Shown: positions 36,472 to 46,202, counted from the stretch's first letter. The stretch is DNA of 64,000 nucleotides from Scrofimicrobium sp. R131 (GCF_040256745.1 NZ_CP138335.1:1054001-1118000); one strand, 5' to 3'. Notes: generated by a model from the sequence alone, not told the origin. Program-made: numbers and translations.

Positions 36472-36553
36472 GTCCCGATTATCGCGCAGGTGACCCCGCA
36501 TTTCGAAATGGGCCAGCGGTATGATGGGGTGCCCCCGGAATGAGGAGATTATC

Positions 36554-37615
36554 TTGCACCGTCCAACTTCGCCGTGGCTTGGTGAGGTGTTGCCGGCCGT
36601 TGCCGCGGCGCTCGGTCACCCGCTGGAAGAGTCCAGCATCACACTTCCTGCCGCTCGCTCCGCAATTGTGATCGTGGTCGACGGGCTCGGTTGGCACCAG
36701 TTGCAGGCTCACCGGGGACACGCGAGAACCCTGAGTAGCTTCCAGGGGCCGGTGTTGACCACCTGCCTCCCCTCGACCACCGCTGCCGCCTTGACCTGCT
36801 TCTCGACCGGTCGGCTCCCGGGTGAGACCAGAATGGTGGGCTATTCGGTGCGCCACGGAGACTCGGTGATGAACCTGCTGCAATTTGCCCCCGGGGTGGA
36901 TCCGCTGACCTGGCAGCCCCAGGAGACCTACTTTTCGCGGCTGGAGGGGGTGGAGCCATTTGTGGTCACCGCTCCGAAGTTCGCCGGCTCCGGCTTGACC
37001 CAGGCTGCGTTCCGGGGGGCCACCTTTGTTGGCCGGCGCTCGTTGGCGGAACGGTTCGAGGCGGCCGCCCGGTTGGCCCGGGAGCGCCCGTCCCTGACCT
37101 ACCTCTACTGGTCAGAGATCGATCATGCGGGCCACCGGTACGGCCCCGGTTCACCCCAGTGGGTGGAGGAGCTGGAGGACTTTGATGCGGAGTTGAGCCA
37201 GTTCCTTCGCCGGCTGCCGGCCGACACCCTGGTGGTGCTGACCGCTGACCACGGGATGGTTCAGGTGCACGAGCGTCTGGATTTGGCTGAGATTCCGGCC
37301 CTGGCTGAAGGGGTTGAGCTGCTGGCCGGTGAGGGTCGAGCGGTGCACGTGCACGCCGAGGACGGCGCGGCAGTTCGGGCTCGTTGGGCCGACTACCTGG
37401 GGGATCGGGCCCGGATTCTGGCCCCCGCAGAGTACCCGGGGGTGTTCGGGGACGGGCCGGGGAATGAGCTAATGGGGGAGGCGGTGGTCTTCCTGGCCGG
37501 AAACCGAGTCATTGTGGACTCGCGGACCCAGAGCGCGGGCATGGTCGGGCTGGAGGGCGTCCACGGCTCGTTTACCGAGGAGGAACTGGAGATTCCCCTC
37601 CTGATCCTGAGCTAG
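36554..37615 (+). CDS. Alkaline-phosphatase-superfamily hydrolase (nucleotide pyrophosphatase/phosphodiesterase-like)
   Basis: This 353-residue protein has a metal site VVDGLGW, a catalytic Thr-containing CLPSTTAAALTCFSTG, SEIDHAGHRYGPGS and TADHGM, the order seen in type I phosphodiesterase/nucleotide pyrophosphatases. No signal peptide is seen, so it is probably cytoplasmic. The start is taken as TTG 36554 because GAGGAG lies 6 bases upstream; an ATG at 36521 is in frame but has a TATGAT at the same place that may be a -10 box. The stop shares CTAG (37612-37615) with sepH. Confidence 0.85.
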   Translation: MHRPTSPWLGEVLPAVAAALGHPLEESSITLPAARSAIVIVVDGLGWHQLQAHRGHARTLSSFQGPVLTTCLPSTTAAALTCFSTGRLPGETRMVGYSVRHGDSVMNLLQFAPGVDPLTWQPQETYFSRLEGVEPFVVTAPKFAGSGLTQAAFRGATFVGRRSLAERFEAAARLARERPSLTYLYWSEIDHAGHRYGPGSPQWVEELEDFDAELSQFLRRLPADTLVVLTADHGMVQVHERLDLAEIPALAEGVELLAGEGRAVHVHAEDGAAVRARWADYLGDRARILAPAEYPGVFGDGPGNELMGEAVVFLAGNRVIVDSRTQSAGMVGLEGVHGSFTEEELEIPLLILS

Positions 37616-38502
37616 TCGGGCCGAGCGCCGAAGACGATCTCATCCCAGGAGGGAACCGAGCGCCGCTGCTTCTTTTTCTTTGGCGCAGCCGGAGCCGTCG
37701 GGGGAGGCGGGGGCGTGAACAGCGTTTCCGCCTCTTCCTCCGATTCCGGGGTGGAGACGCGGGTGGAGAAGTAGGGCAGGGAGCTGGTCGGTTCCTCTTC
37801 CAGTTCCACCGGGTCGAGGATGGGCTGGCGCCGGCCCCGCCGCTGGTTCAGCTGGTCCACCAGGACTTCGGCCTCCAACTGCTGGTCCTCGCGGACAGGT
37901 TCGGGTTCGGACGGCTGGACTCCAAACAGGGCGCGGACCGGTTCGGTCGGGGACACGCTCTCGGTCAGCCAGTGTGCTTCCTGATCGATCGCGTCGACCC
38001 GGTTCCCGTCGGCGGACAGGCGCCAGGTCGCCACCCGGAGGACGGCACTTTGGATAAAAGTAACGGATATCTCCCAATCGTCACCTGGGTGGCGCAGTGC
38101 CGACCAGGTGAGCGACTCGTGATCGACGCCGCGGGTCGCCAGCCGGTTGATAACCAGCTCTTCGACCGTCAGGTCCGGACCGACCGCACACTGTTTCGCC
38201 TGGCTGATGGCCCAGGCCTTTTCGGCCAGGACCGGGGACTCGTAGCGAGAGATGGAGGCGGGGGCCACCCCGTAGCGCTCGGCGATTTCTTCCGGCGTCA
38301 TTCCCTGTCTGAGCAGGGCTTGGATCTCGGCGGGGCGCAACTGCCCCCGGTTGAGAGGGCGGGTCTCGGGCGCCGTCTGATCGCGGCGCACGGCCGCGCG
38401 CAGTTCGTCGCTGATCGCGACACAGTACCGCTCGCCCTCCGGGTCCGTGAATACGACGCTTCCGCCGTCAGCGGACGTGCCCAGGAACTCCAATTCGATC
38501 AT
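37612..38502 (-). CDS. sepH: Septation protein SepH
   Basis: This 296-residue protein carries the N-terminal DUF3071 domain (MIELEFLGTSADGGSVVFTD across residues 1-20; HTH-like PAEIQALLRQGMTPEEIAE, about 80-110) and a variable C-terminal half rich in Glu/Pro ending with SVPSWDEIVFG, the conserved SepH tail. In Streptomyces and Mycobacterium SepH stimulates FtsZ assembly at the septum. The ATG at 38502 with GGGGGG upstream is preferred; longer in-frame starts would add about 85 unrelated residues. Divergent from the DUF4193 gene. Confidence 0.92.
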   Translation of the reverse strand: MIELEFLGTSADGGSVVFTDPEGERYCVAISDELRAAVRRDQTAPETRPLNRGQLRPAEIQALLRQGMTPEEIAERYGVAPASISRYESPVLAEKAWAISQAKQCAVGPDLTVEELVINRLATRGVDHESLTWSALRHPGDDWEISVTFIQSAVLRVATWRLSADGNRVDAIDQEAHWLTESVSPTEPVRALFGVQPSEPEPVREDQQLEAEVLVDQLNQRRGRRQPILDPVELEEEPTSSLPYFSTRVSTPESEEEAETLFTPPPPPTAPAAPKKKKQRRSVPSWDEIVFGARPD

Positions 38503-38663
38503 CTGTCCCCCCTCGTCTTCTCCCATGGTGCCAAAAATTCCGGCCCAACGCCCCCTGTCGCCCTCGGTGTGTTCGATCGGAGCGTGCATTTGCCTCTCCA
38601 AGGTGTTAGTATCCCCGCGCACCCACGTTGCAGATTTTCCAGTTTGGAAGCGAGAGGAACGGT

Positions 38664-38966
38664 ATGGCAACCGACTACGACGCACCCCGCAAGAATGAAG
38701 ACGACATTTCCGAGGACTCCATCGAGGAGTTGCAGTCGCGCCGGGCAGACATTGGCTCAAACGAAGTAGACGAGGACGAAAACGAGGCGGCCGAGAGCTT
38801 CGAGTTGCCCGGAGCGGACCTGTCGAAAGAGGAACTGACGGTCATGGTCGTTCCGCCGCAGGAAGACGAGTTCACCTGTTCACAGTGCTTCCTGGTGCAC
38901 CACTCATCGCAGCTCGCTTACACCGATGAGAACGGGCTCCCGGTCTGCACCGAGTGTGCGGCATAA
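38664..38966 (+). CDS. DUF4193 family protein
   Basis: This 100-residue acidic protein begins MATDYDAPRKNEDD and ends with a zinc-ribbon pair CSQC...CTEC. It is a conserved actinobacterial family of unknown function that lies near sigA, dut and SepH genes in many genomes. The ATG at 38664 has GAGAGGAAC upstream. A TAGTAT at 38607-38612 may be its -10 box, but no good -35 is seen. In mycobacteria a dut gene follows further along this cluster; it is absent here. Confidence 0.9.
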   Translation: MATDYDAPRKNEDDISEDSIEELQSRRADIGSNEVDEDENEAAESFELPGADLSKEELTVMVVPPQEDEFTCSQCFLVHHSSQLAYTDENGLPVCTECAA

Positions 38967-39002
38967 TTAGGGGGAATCGAAGAATAGGACGAGGCGATCG
39001 CG

Positions 39003-39620
39003 TTGGCGCTGTTTAAGCGGAAAGCAGATATCCCGGAACCGGTAGCGGTGGAGGAAACCCCCGAGGAGGTGCTGGTCGGGCCGAAAGACAGCGACGGACA
39101 GGGGCCGCCAAAGGGGTACGTGGACCTGGGCTCCCTGTATGTGCCGCCGGTCCCGGGAATGCAGGTGCGGGCTCAGTTTGAGGCTGATGGCAAGACCCTG
39201 CATCGAATCCAACTGATCCTGGGCACCTCCGGGATGAGGGTGTTTGTGGCTGCGGCCCCCCGCTCGGGTGGGGCGTGGCCGGAACTGCGCGAACAGTTGG
39301 CTGCCAGCGTGGAAAAGCAAGGTGGGACCGCCGAGGAGGTGGCGGGTCGGTACGGCACCGAGTTGCACGCCAAGCTGCCGGTGCGCCTGGCCAACGGGGA
39401 AGAGGGCCAGACTCCGGTTCGGTTCCTCGGGTTGGAAGGACCCCGCTGGATTGTCCGAGTCGACATCCAGGGGGCAGCCGCCACCGGAGATGAGGCGCAG
39501 GAGAAACTGTGCCACTTCGTGATCGACAACCTGATCGTGAACCGGGGCAACGAGCCGCGGGTGCGCCTGAGCCTGCTCCCGTTGACCATCCCGAAGGAAA
39601 CCGTGCAGGTGGACAAGTAA
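39003..39620 (+). CDS. DUF3710 family protein
   Basis: This 205-residue protein starts at a TTG codon with GGACGAGG about 10 bases upstream. It has the DUF3710 pattern YVDLGSLYVPPVPGMQV, RSGGAWPELREQL, RFLGLEGPRWIVR and NLIVNRGNEPR. No membrane segment. The role is unknown. It begins a tight run with the OB-fold and DUF3159 genes (no gap to the next start), so the three are one operon. Confidence 0.9.
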   Translation: MALFKRKADIPEPVAVEETPEEVLVGPKDSDGQGPPKGYVDLGSLYVPPVPGMQVRAQFEADGKTLHRIQLILGTSGMRVFVAAAPRSGGAWPELREQLAASVEKQGGTAEEVAGRYGTELHAKLPVRLANGEEGQTPVRFLGLEGPRWIVRVDIQGAAATGDEAQEKLCHFVIDNLIVNRGNEPRVRLSLLPLTIPKETVQVDK

Positions 39621-39959
39621 ATGGGTCTCCTTGACCGGTGGCGGAAGCCCGAGGCACTGCGGGAAGTGCACGACCGCATTCCTGATGAACCCTCATGCTC
39701 GGCAGTGGGCCAGTGTCAAGAGCGGCACAAGGCCCGGATCCACGGGATTGTCCAGCAGGTCGAAACCAGCGAGGATCCCCAGCAGTTCCGGGCCGAGCTC
39801 AGTGACGGCACCGGAACCATTCACCTGGTCTGGGTGGGACGGGACCAGGTTCCGGGAATCGTGGTTGGAGCCCATCTGGTGGCCGAGGGAACGGTCGGAC
39901 GGAACCAAGGCGGTGGCCTGCGCATTCTGGACCCCCAATTTTCAATTCGAGCGGAGTAG
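39621..39959 (+). CDS. OB-fold nucleic-acid-binding-like protein
   Basis: This 112-residue protein has an OB-fold pattern in its C-terminal two thirds (KARIHGIVQQV, FRAELSDGTGTIHLVWVGR, IVVGAHLVAEGTV), like Rv2694c-type proteins in the same gene order in Mycobacterium. The function is unknown; single-strand nucleic-acid binding is a guess from the fold. The ATG follows the DUF3710 stop directly (TAAATG). Confidence 0.85.
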   Translation: MGLLDRWRKPEALREVHDRIPDEPSCSAVGQCQERHKARIHGIVQQVETSEDPQQFRAELSDGTGTIHLVWVGRDQVPGIVVGAHLVAEGTVGRNQGGGLRILDPQFSIRAE

Positions 39960-39960
39960 C

Positions 39961-40665
39961 GTGAGCCAAAAATGGTCCGACACACTGGGCACCGACTCAT
40001 TTTCGGTGACCGATGCGATCGGTGGGCCCCGAGGGGTAATTGAGAGTCTGGCCCCGGGCCTGATCTTCGTTGTCATCTTCGTGCTCACCGGCAATCTCTG
40101 GTGGACGGTGGGAAGCTCGGCCGGCCTGTCCGTCCTCTTCTGCGCGGTGCGGCTGGGGCAGCGTCAGCCCCTCACGCAGGCGTTGGCCGGTCTGATCGGC
40201 GTCGTCATCGGCGTGGTCTGGGCGGTCAGCTCCGGTCGGGCCGAGAACTATTTTGCCTGGGGGCTGCTGACCAACGCCGGCTACGCGGCGGCGTTGCTGC
40301 TCTCAATCGTCGTGCGCCAACCGCTGGGAAACTGGGCCCTGACGTTCCTCTGGGATCTGCCGCGCAGCTGGATGCGCGAGGGGAGGGGGACCGGGCTGTA
40401 CCGCCGTGCGGTGGCGGTGACCTGGGTGTGGGTCGCGGTGTTTGCCCTTCGATTGGGCGTGCAGCTGCCGCTGTACTGGGCCGGCGCCGTGGCGCCGCTG
40501 GGGGTGGCCAAACTGGTAATGGGATTGCCGCTTTTTGGCCTGGCTGCCTGGTTCACTTGGGTGCTGCTTCGGGGTCGCAAACCTGCCAGCGTGAGCCAGT
40601 CGGAGGCGGACTCAGCGCCGCCCGCCCCACTCAGCTCGGAGCAAACAGAGCCTCCAGCTCACTGA
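39961..40665 (+). CDS. DUF3159 membrane protein
   Basis: This 234-residue protein starts at GTG 39961, one base after the OB-fold stop. It has about six hydrophobic segments (near residues 33-50, 53-68, 78-93, 103-120, 155-175 and 180-200), with the family stretch WDLPRSWMREGRGTGLYRRA between. The role is unknown; it accompanies the OB-fold gene and TrkA genes in many Actinobacteria. The last 35 bases overlap the convergent trkA gene. Confidence 0.88.
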   Translation: MSQKWSDTLGTDSFSVTDAIGGPRGVIESLAPGLIFVVIFVLTGNLWWTVGSSAGLSVLFCAVRLGQRQPLTQALAGLIGVVIGVVWAVSSGRAENYFAWGLLTNAGYAAALLLSIVVRQPLGNWALTFLWDLPRSWMREGRGTGLYRRAVAVTWVWVAVFALRLGVQLPLYWAGAVAPLGVAKLVMGLPLFGLAAWFTWVLLRGRKPASVSQSEADSAPPAPLSSEQTEPPAH

Positions 40666-41299
40666 CCAGGGGCGCGTCCTGACGCGCACAGGTGATCAGC
40701 AGCTCGTCTCCGGGCCGGATTCCGCTCACCCGACTGACATCTAGCGGCTTGCCCCCTCGGATCAAAGTGGTGATTACCAGTTCCTGGGGCCAGTCGATTT
40801 CAGCCGGGTTGACCTCGATCTGGACGGAGTTGTCCGGCACGGTCAGGGCAAAGCACAGCACGGTCTGGTTCGAGAGGGACAGCAGTTGGACTGCGCGTCC
40901 GGTCGAGATCGACTCTTCCACCAGGGCGGCCATCACCCGGGGGGTGGAGGCGGGAATGTCGACCCCCCAGTTCGAGTTGAACATCCACTCGTTTCCCGGG
41001 TCGTTAATCCGGGCCACCACTTTGGGGACCGCGAACTCAGTCTTGGCTAGCAGTGAGACCACCAGGTTCACCTTGTCGTCGCCCGTGGCCGCCACCAGTG
41101 AGTCGCATTCGCGCACAGCTGCATCTTCCAGGGCTGCCGGAGAGCAGGCGTCCGCCAATGCCCAGTCCGCCTGGGGCACGTCGGAGATGTGGATTGCGTC
41201 CGGGGAACTGTCGATTAGGGTGACGTCGTGTCCGTGGGCAATGAACTCGCGGGCGATCGCAATCCCGACCGAGCCGGCTCCAACCACCGCGATCCTCAT
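40631..41299 (-). CDS. TrkA-family potassium-uptake regulator (second copy)
   Basis: This 222-residue cytoplasmic protein has an NAD-binding RCK_N domain (GAGSVGIAIAREFIAHGHDVT) and an RCK_C domain (about residues 140-220). It is the second of a pair that together equals one full TrkA, like CeoB/CeoC of Mycobacterium. It overlaps the upstream copy by 4 bases (ATGA). It would gate a K+ channel or transporter; no membrane partner gene is adjacent. Confidence 0.9.
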   Translation of the reverse strand: MRIAVVGAGSVGIAIAREFIAHGHDVTLIDSSPDAIHISDVPQADWALADACSPAALEDAAVRECDSLVAATGDDKVNLVVSLLAKTEFAVPKVVARINDPGNEWMFNSNWGVDIPASTPRVMAALVEESISTGRAVQLLSLSNQTVLCFALTVPDNSVQIEVNPAEIDWPQELVITTLIRGGKPLDVSRVSGIRPGDELLITCARQDAPLVSELEALFAPS

Positions 41300-41964
41300 C
41301 TGAGTTCCCCTTCCGGAGCGTGCGAGAGCAGCTTCCGCAGGGCACCGGGCTCGGTACCGGACTGGGCGATGACCAACTCGTCGTGCTCCTGGACCACCAT
41401 CTTGGGTTCCGCCACCCGGATCCCGGCCAGGCGCGAGACAAATGCCACTCGGCAGCCGCCGCGCTGTTCAATCTGGCTGAAGGGGACGCCGATCCAAGCA
41501 GCCGATGGACGCACCCGCAGCAGCGAAACCGCCCCGGTGGGGTCGTCCCAGGCAATGGTGGCACTGGCCGGCAGCAGTCGCTTGAGGACGGCCGCGGTCG
41601 TGCGCTTGACGGAAGCGACGGTGGGAATGCCCATCCGTTCGTACAGTTCCGCCCGGTCCGGATCGTAAATCCGGGCCACCACCTGCTGCACCTGGTAGAT
41701 CTGATGCACCGTTCGGGCGGCAATAATGTTGGAGTTGTCCCCGTTGGTGAGGGCGGCGAAGGCGTACGCTTCGGCAATTCCCGCCCGCTCAAGCACCGCC
41801 CGGTGCAAGCCGTTGCCCGTGACCCGCTGGCCGGAAAAATCGTCGCTCAACCGCTCGAACGCGACGGTACGTCGATCGATGATCGCGACGGAGTGACCCG
41901 CGCTGTCCAACTCGGTGGCGGCGCGGGCGCCTACCCGGCCGCAGCCCATAATGACGAAATGCAC
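41296..41964 (-). CDS. TrkA-family potassium-uptake regulator (first copy)
   Basis: This 222-residue RCK protein begins HFVIMGCGRVGARAATELDS after a GTG start, with the nucleotide-binding GCGRVG and IIDRR. The RCK_C domain lies in the C-terminal third. It is translated first and coupled to the second copy, with which it should form hetero-oligomers. The permease usually found with ceoBC is missing. Divergent from the RNA methyltransferase, with 53 bases between. Confidence 0.9.
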   Translation of the reverse strand: MHFVIMGCGRVGARAATELDSAGHSVAIIDRRTVAFERLSDDFSGQRVTGNGLHRAVLERAGIAEAYAFAALTNGDNSNIIAARTVHQIYQVQQVVARIYDPDRAELYERMGIPTVASVKRTTAAVLKRLLPASATIAWDDPTGAVSLLRVRPSAAWIGVPFSQIEQRGGCRVAFVSRLAGIRVAEPKMVVQEHDELVIAQSGTEPGALRKLLSHAPEGELR

Positions 41965-42017
41965 GTCTACAAACTACCATTATCTGCATCCGCCCGTCCT
42001 AGCTGAAGAAGGTTTCT

Positions 42018-43262
42018 GTGACCCCTCCTACCGTTTCTGACCTCCCGCCGATCGAACTGCGGCTGGGGGCGCCCGCCCACGGCGGTGCCTGCGTGGCTCA
42101 CGATCAGGAGGGACGACTCTACTTTGTTCGGGGCGGAGCTCCTGGTGAGCTGGTCCGCGTTCGGATCACCTCTCCCCAGTCGAGGCTCAGCTGGGCGGAG
42201 GTCACCGAGGTGATTGAGCCCTCTGCCGATCGGATTTCGACCACCTCCGTCCCCGGGGCCGATTTAGCTTTCCTTTCCGCTCCGGCCCAGCGCGAGTGGA
42301 AAGCTCAGGTGCTGCGGGACCAGTTTCAGCGGGTGGGGAGCCGAGAGCTGGCCCGGGCGGCGGAGGAACTGGGCACCCTGGTGGTGAGGCCCGCTCCCGG
42401 CGACGAGTCGGACGGCTGGGGTCGGCGCACGCGCGCTCGGTTCAGGGTCGCCAAGAACGGTCACCTGTCGATCAGCGGCTACCGGTCTCACCAGCTGGAG
42501 TCGGTTCGCGAGTTTCCACTCCTGGACCCGGTTTTTGCCGAGGCGGGGGTGTTCACCTCGCCCAGATGGGAGGCGCGCTGGCGCAAGGGTGAAACAGTGA
42601 ACCTGGTGGCTCCCACCGACTCGGCCCCGCTGGTACTGGCGGGCAAACGCTGTCTGGACCTGAAGGGCAAGACCGCGGCTCCCGTGGGTTACTGGCGGGT
42701 CGAAGCCGGCGGTCAGAGCGTCCGGTTCCAGGTGCGGGCCGCAGGCTTTTGGCAGACCCACCGGGAGGCAGCCACCGTGCTGGCACAGGCGGTGCTGCGC
42801 GGAGCGGGGGAGCTGACCGGAAAAAACGTGCTGGAGCTGTACTCGGGGGCCGGTCTCTTCACCTATTTCCTGGCGGAGCGGGCCGCCCGGGTGACGACGG
42901 TGGAAAGTGACCGCCGCGCGGTGGAAGACGCGGCCCACAACCTGACCCAACTCGACGGAGGCGCCACCACCCAGCTCAATGTGGGAAAGGTGGATGCGGA
43001 AATCCTGAACCAAGCCGGGTTCCGGCCCGACCTGCTGGTGCTCGACCCGCCGCGGGAAGGAGCCAACCGGGATCTGCTGCAAGCGGTGGAGGCCGACCGG
43101 ATTGTCCTGGTTTCCTGCGATCCGGCGGCGGCAGCGCGAGACCTGGCGCTGCTGGTGGGGCGCGGCTATGAACTGGCCCAGTTGGAGGCGTGGGACTTGT
43201 TCCCCAACACGCACCACGTCGAGACCGTGGCCACCTTGAATTGGACCCCCAAAGCCGGCTGA
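42018..43262 (+). CDS. TrmA/RlmD-family RNA (uracil-5-) methyltransferase
   Basis: This 414-residue protein has an N-terminal TRAM-like domain (about residues 8-70) and a C-terminal SAM domain with LELYSGAGLF, LLVLDPPREGANRD, VSCDPAA (nucleophilic Cys) and DLFPNTHHVETVA. The Fe-S cluster cysteines of RlmD are missing: the segment that normally reads CGGCxLQH is GADLAFLS here. It corresponds to Rv2689c by order next to the trkA pair. The RNA target is unknown. The GTG at 42018 is used. Confidence 0.9.
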   Translation: MTPPTVSDLPPIELRLGAPAHGGACVAHDQEGRLYFVRGGAPGELVRVRITSPQSRLSWAEVTEVIEPSADRISTTSVPGADLAFLSAPAQREWKAQVLRDQFQRVGSRELARAAEELGTLVVRPAPGDESDGWGRRTRARFRVAKNGHLSISGYRSHQLESVREFPLLDPVFAEAGVFTSPRWEARWRKGETVNLVAPTDSAPLVLAGKRCLDLKGKTAAPVGYWRVEAGGQSVRFQVRAAGFWQTHREAATVLAQAVLRGAGELTGKNVLELYSGAGLFTYFLAERAARVTTVESDRRAVEDAAHNLTQLDGGATTQLNVGKVDAEILNQAGFRPDLLVLDPPREGANRDLLQAVEADRIVLVSCDPAAAARDLALLVGRGYELAQLEAWDLFPNTHHVETVATLNWTPKAG

Positions 43263-43296
43263 GCTGACGTAGCCTTGTTGTGTGGCGGGCAGACTT

Positions 43297-43314
43297 TATC
43301 TTGACGTCGAGATA
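43297..43314. promoter_or_regulatory. Near-perfect palindrome upstream of acnA
   Basis: TATCTTGACGTCGAGATA is an 18-bp inverted repeat with one mismatched pair, centred on GACGTC, 51 bases before the acnA start. TAGAGT/TAGACT (43315-43325) next to it could serve as a -10 box. It looks like an operator for a dimeric regulator of aconitase; the regulator is not in the window. Confidence 0.55.
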
Positions 43315-43364
43315 TAGAGTAGACTCCAGGGGAGGGCTCCCGCATCTAACCGAAGGAGGCACAG

Positions 43365-46190
43365 GTGACTAAAGATAGCTTCAAAGCGCGTGGAACACTT
43401 GCCGTTGGGGGCAAGGAATACGACATTTTTCGACTCGCTGCCGTACCGGGGACGGAAAAGCTGCCGTACTCGCTGAAAATCCTGGCAGAGAACCTGCTGC
43501 GGAATGAAGACGGTGAGAACATCACCGCCGACCACATTCAGGCCATTGCTAATTGGGATCCGGCGGCGCAGCCGTCTCATGAGATTCAATTCACCCCGGC
43601 GCGGGTGATCATGCAGGACTTCACCGGGGTTCCCTGCGTGGTGGACCTCGCCGTGATGCGGGAGGCTTTCGCCCAGATGGGCGGGGATCCGAATGCGATC
43701 AACCCGCAGGTACCGGCCGAACTGGTGATTGACCACTCGGTTCAAATCGACGTGTTCGGGCAGAAGATGGCGTTCCAGCGCAATGTGGAACGCGAATACG
43801 AGCGCAACTACGAGCGGTACCAGTTCCTCCGGTGGGGACAGACCGCATTTGACAGCTTCAAAGTGGTTCCGCCCAGCACCGGAATCGTGCACCAGGTCAA
43901 CATCGAATACTTGGCGCGCGGAGTGTTTACGGCTGAGCAGGATGGGCGCACGCTCGCGTACCCGGATACCTGTGTCGGCACCGACTCGCACACCACCATG
44001 GTCAACGGCCTGGGTGTGCTCGGCTGGGGCGTGGGCGGGATTGAGGCGGAGGCGGCCATGCTCGGCCAGCCGATCTCAATGCTGATCCCGCGGGTGGTCG
44101 GCTTCAAGCTGACCGGCTCGATTCCCCCCGGGGCCACCGCCACCGACGTGGTGCTGACTATCACCGAGATGCTGCGCGCTCACGGAGTGGTCGGCAAGTT
44201 TGTCGAGTTCATCGGCGAGGGCGTCGGCCAGGTGCCGCTGGCCAACCGGGCCACCATCGGCAACATGAGCCCGGAGTTTGGCTCGACCGCCGCGATCTTC
44301 CCGATCGACCAGGTCACCCTCGACTACTTCCGCCTGACCGGGCGGTCCGAGGAACAGGTCCAGCTGATCGAGGCTTACGCCAAGGAACAGGGACTGTGGC
44401 ACGATCCGTCCGCCCAGGTGGAGTACTCCGAGTACCTGGAACTGGACCTGTCCACCGTGGTGCCGTCCATCGCGGGCCCGAAGCGACCCCAGGACCGGAT
44501 CTCGCTGACCGAATCGAAGAACTCCTTCCGCTCCTCGCTCAAGGACTACGTCGACTACGACACCGAGGTACACGAGACCAGCTTGGATCACGCGCTGGAG
44601 GGCTCGTTCCCAGCTTCGGATCCCGTCAACCTGGACGACATGAAGGACCGGAACGGCTCGCAACCCGAGCACCACGAGTTGCAGGGCGATCGGGCCCACA
44701 AGGTGGTTCCGGTAACCCTGGCCGACGGCACCGAGACGGTGCTGGATCACGGCGCGGTGGCGATCGCTTCGATCACCTCTTGCACCAACACCTCCAACCC
44801 GTCGGTGATGCTGGCGGCCGGACTGCTGGCACGAAATGCCAACCAGAAGGGGCTGAAGGTCAAGCCGTGGGTGAAGACTTCACTGGCGCCCGGCTCGCAG
44901 GTCGTGACCGACTACTACGAGGCCGCGGGTCTGATGCCCGACATGGATGCTTTGGGGTTCAACCTGGTTGGCTACGGCTGCACCACCTGCATCGGGAACT
45001 CCGGTCCGCTGCCGCCCGAAGTCTCCAAGGTAGTCAACGAGGAAGACCTGGCGGTCGTCTCGGTCCTGTCTGGCAACCGCAACTTTGAGGGCCGGATCAA
45101 CCCGGACGTGAAGATGAACTATCTGGCCTCGCCGCCGCTGGTGGTGGCCTACGCCCTGGCCGGCACGATGGACTTCGACTTCGTGGCGGATCCCCTCGGG
45201 CAGGACCAGGACGGAAACGACGTCTACCTGGCTGACATCTGGCCGGATGCCGACGAGGTCCAGCGGGTAATCGACTCGTCGGTGACCCGAGAAATGTTCC
45301 TGAAGGACTACGCCGACGTGTTCAAGGGTGACGAGCACTGGAACCAGCTGGAGATTCCGCACGGGTCCACCTTCACCTGGGAGGGGGACTCCACCTACGT
45401 GCGCCGCGCCCCCTACTTCGAGGGGATGCCGGCCACGCCGGAACCCGTCCAGGACATCACCGGGGCGCGGGTGCTGCTGCGACTCGGCGACTCGGTCACC
45501 ACCGACCACATTTCCCCGGCGGGCTCGTTCCGCTCCGACTCTCCGGCGGGGCAGTACCTGCTGGAACACGGGGTGCAGCCGCGTGACTTCAACTCTTACG
45601 GTTCCCGACGCGGGAACCACGAGGTGATGATTCGCGGCACCTTCGCGAACATCCGGATCCGCAACGAGATGCTGCCCGGGGTGGAAGGCGGCTTCACCCG
45701 CGACTTCACCCGCGAGGGCGGACCGCAGACGACGGTGTTCGAGGCGGCGCAGAACTATCTGGCGGAGGGGACCCCGCTGGTGGTGCTGGCCGGGGCCGAG
45801 TACGGTTCAGGCTCCTCGCGCGACTGGGCCGCCAAGGGCGTCTCGTTGCTCGGGGTCAAGGCCGTGATCACCGAATCCTTCGAGCGGATCCACCGCTCGA
45901 ACCTGATCGGGATGGGCGTGCTGCCCCTGGAGTTCCCGGCGGGGGAGAACCGCAACACCCTGGGCCTGGATGGAACCGAGGTGTTCGACATTTCCGGTGT
46001 GACCGAACTGAACGAGGGCCGGACCCCGGCCACCGTGCACGTTCGCGCAACCAAGGATGACGGCTCCACGGTCGAGTTCGATGCCCGCCTGCGGATCGAC
46101 ACTCCGGCCGAGGCCGACTACTACCGGAACGGCGGCATTTTGCAGTACGTCCTCCGGCAGTTGAAGGCGAAGGAAGACGCAAAAGCCTAA
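43365..46190 (+). CDS. acnA: Aconitate hydratase A
   Basis: This 941-residue enzyme interconverts citrate and isocitrate. Motifs: [31 protein letters not shown] and GCTTCIGN with the cluster cysteines, then the C-terminal swivel domain with [13 protein letters not shown] and [13 protein letters not shown]. The length is slightly over E. coli AcnA because of a charged insert around residues 390-450. The GTG at 43365 follows GAAGGAGG. It is followed by a good terminator and seems to be a single-gene unit. Confidence 0.97.
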   Translation: MTKDSFKARGTLAVGGKEYDIFRLAAVPGTEKLPYSLKILAENLLRNEDGENITADHIQAIANWDPAAQPSHEIQFTPARVIMQDFTGVPCVVDLAVMREAFAQMGGDPNAINPQVPAELVIDHSVQIDVFGQKMAFQRNVEREYERNYERYQFLRWGQTAFDSFKVVPPSTGIVHQVNIEYLARGVFTAEQDGRTLAYPDTCVGTDSHTTMVNGLGVLGWGVGGIEAEAAMLGQPISMLIPRVVGFKLTGSIPPGATATDVVLTITEMLRAHGVVGKFVEFIGEGVGQVPLANRATIGNMSPEFGSTAAIFPIDQVTLDYFRLTGRSEEQVQLIEAYAKEQGLWHDPSAQVEYSEYLELDLSTVVPSIAGPKRPQDRISLTESKNSFRSSLKDYVDYDTEVHETSLDHALEGSFPASDPVNLDDMKDRNGSQPEHHELQGDRAHKVVPVTLADGTETVLDHGAVAIASITSCTNTSNPSVMLAAGLLARNANQKGLKVKPWVKTSLAPGSQVVTDYYEAAGLMPDMDALGFNLVGYGCTTCIGNSGPLPPEVSKVVNEEDLAVVSVLSGNRNFEGRINPDVKMNYLASPPLVVAYALAGTMDFDFVADPLGQDQDGNDVYLADIWPDADEVQRVIDSSVTREMFLKDYADVFKGDEHWNQLEIPHGSTFTWEGDSTYVRRAPYFEGMPATPEPVQDITGARVLLRLGDSVTTDHISPAGSFRSDSPAGQYLLEHGVQPRDFNSYGSRRGNHEVMIRGTFANIRIRNEMLPGVEGGFTRDFTREGGPQTTVFEAAQNYLAEGTPLVVLAGAEYGSGSSRDWAAKGVSLLGVKAVITESFERIHRSNLIGMGVLPLEFPAGENRNTLGLDGTEVFDISGVTELNEGRTPATVHVRATKDDGSTVEFDARLRIDTPAEADYYRNGGILQYVLRQLKAKEDAKA

Positions 46191-46202
46191 GTCTGACTGA
46201 GG

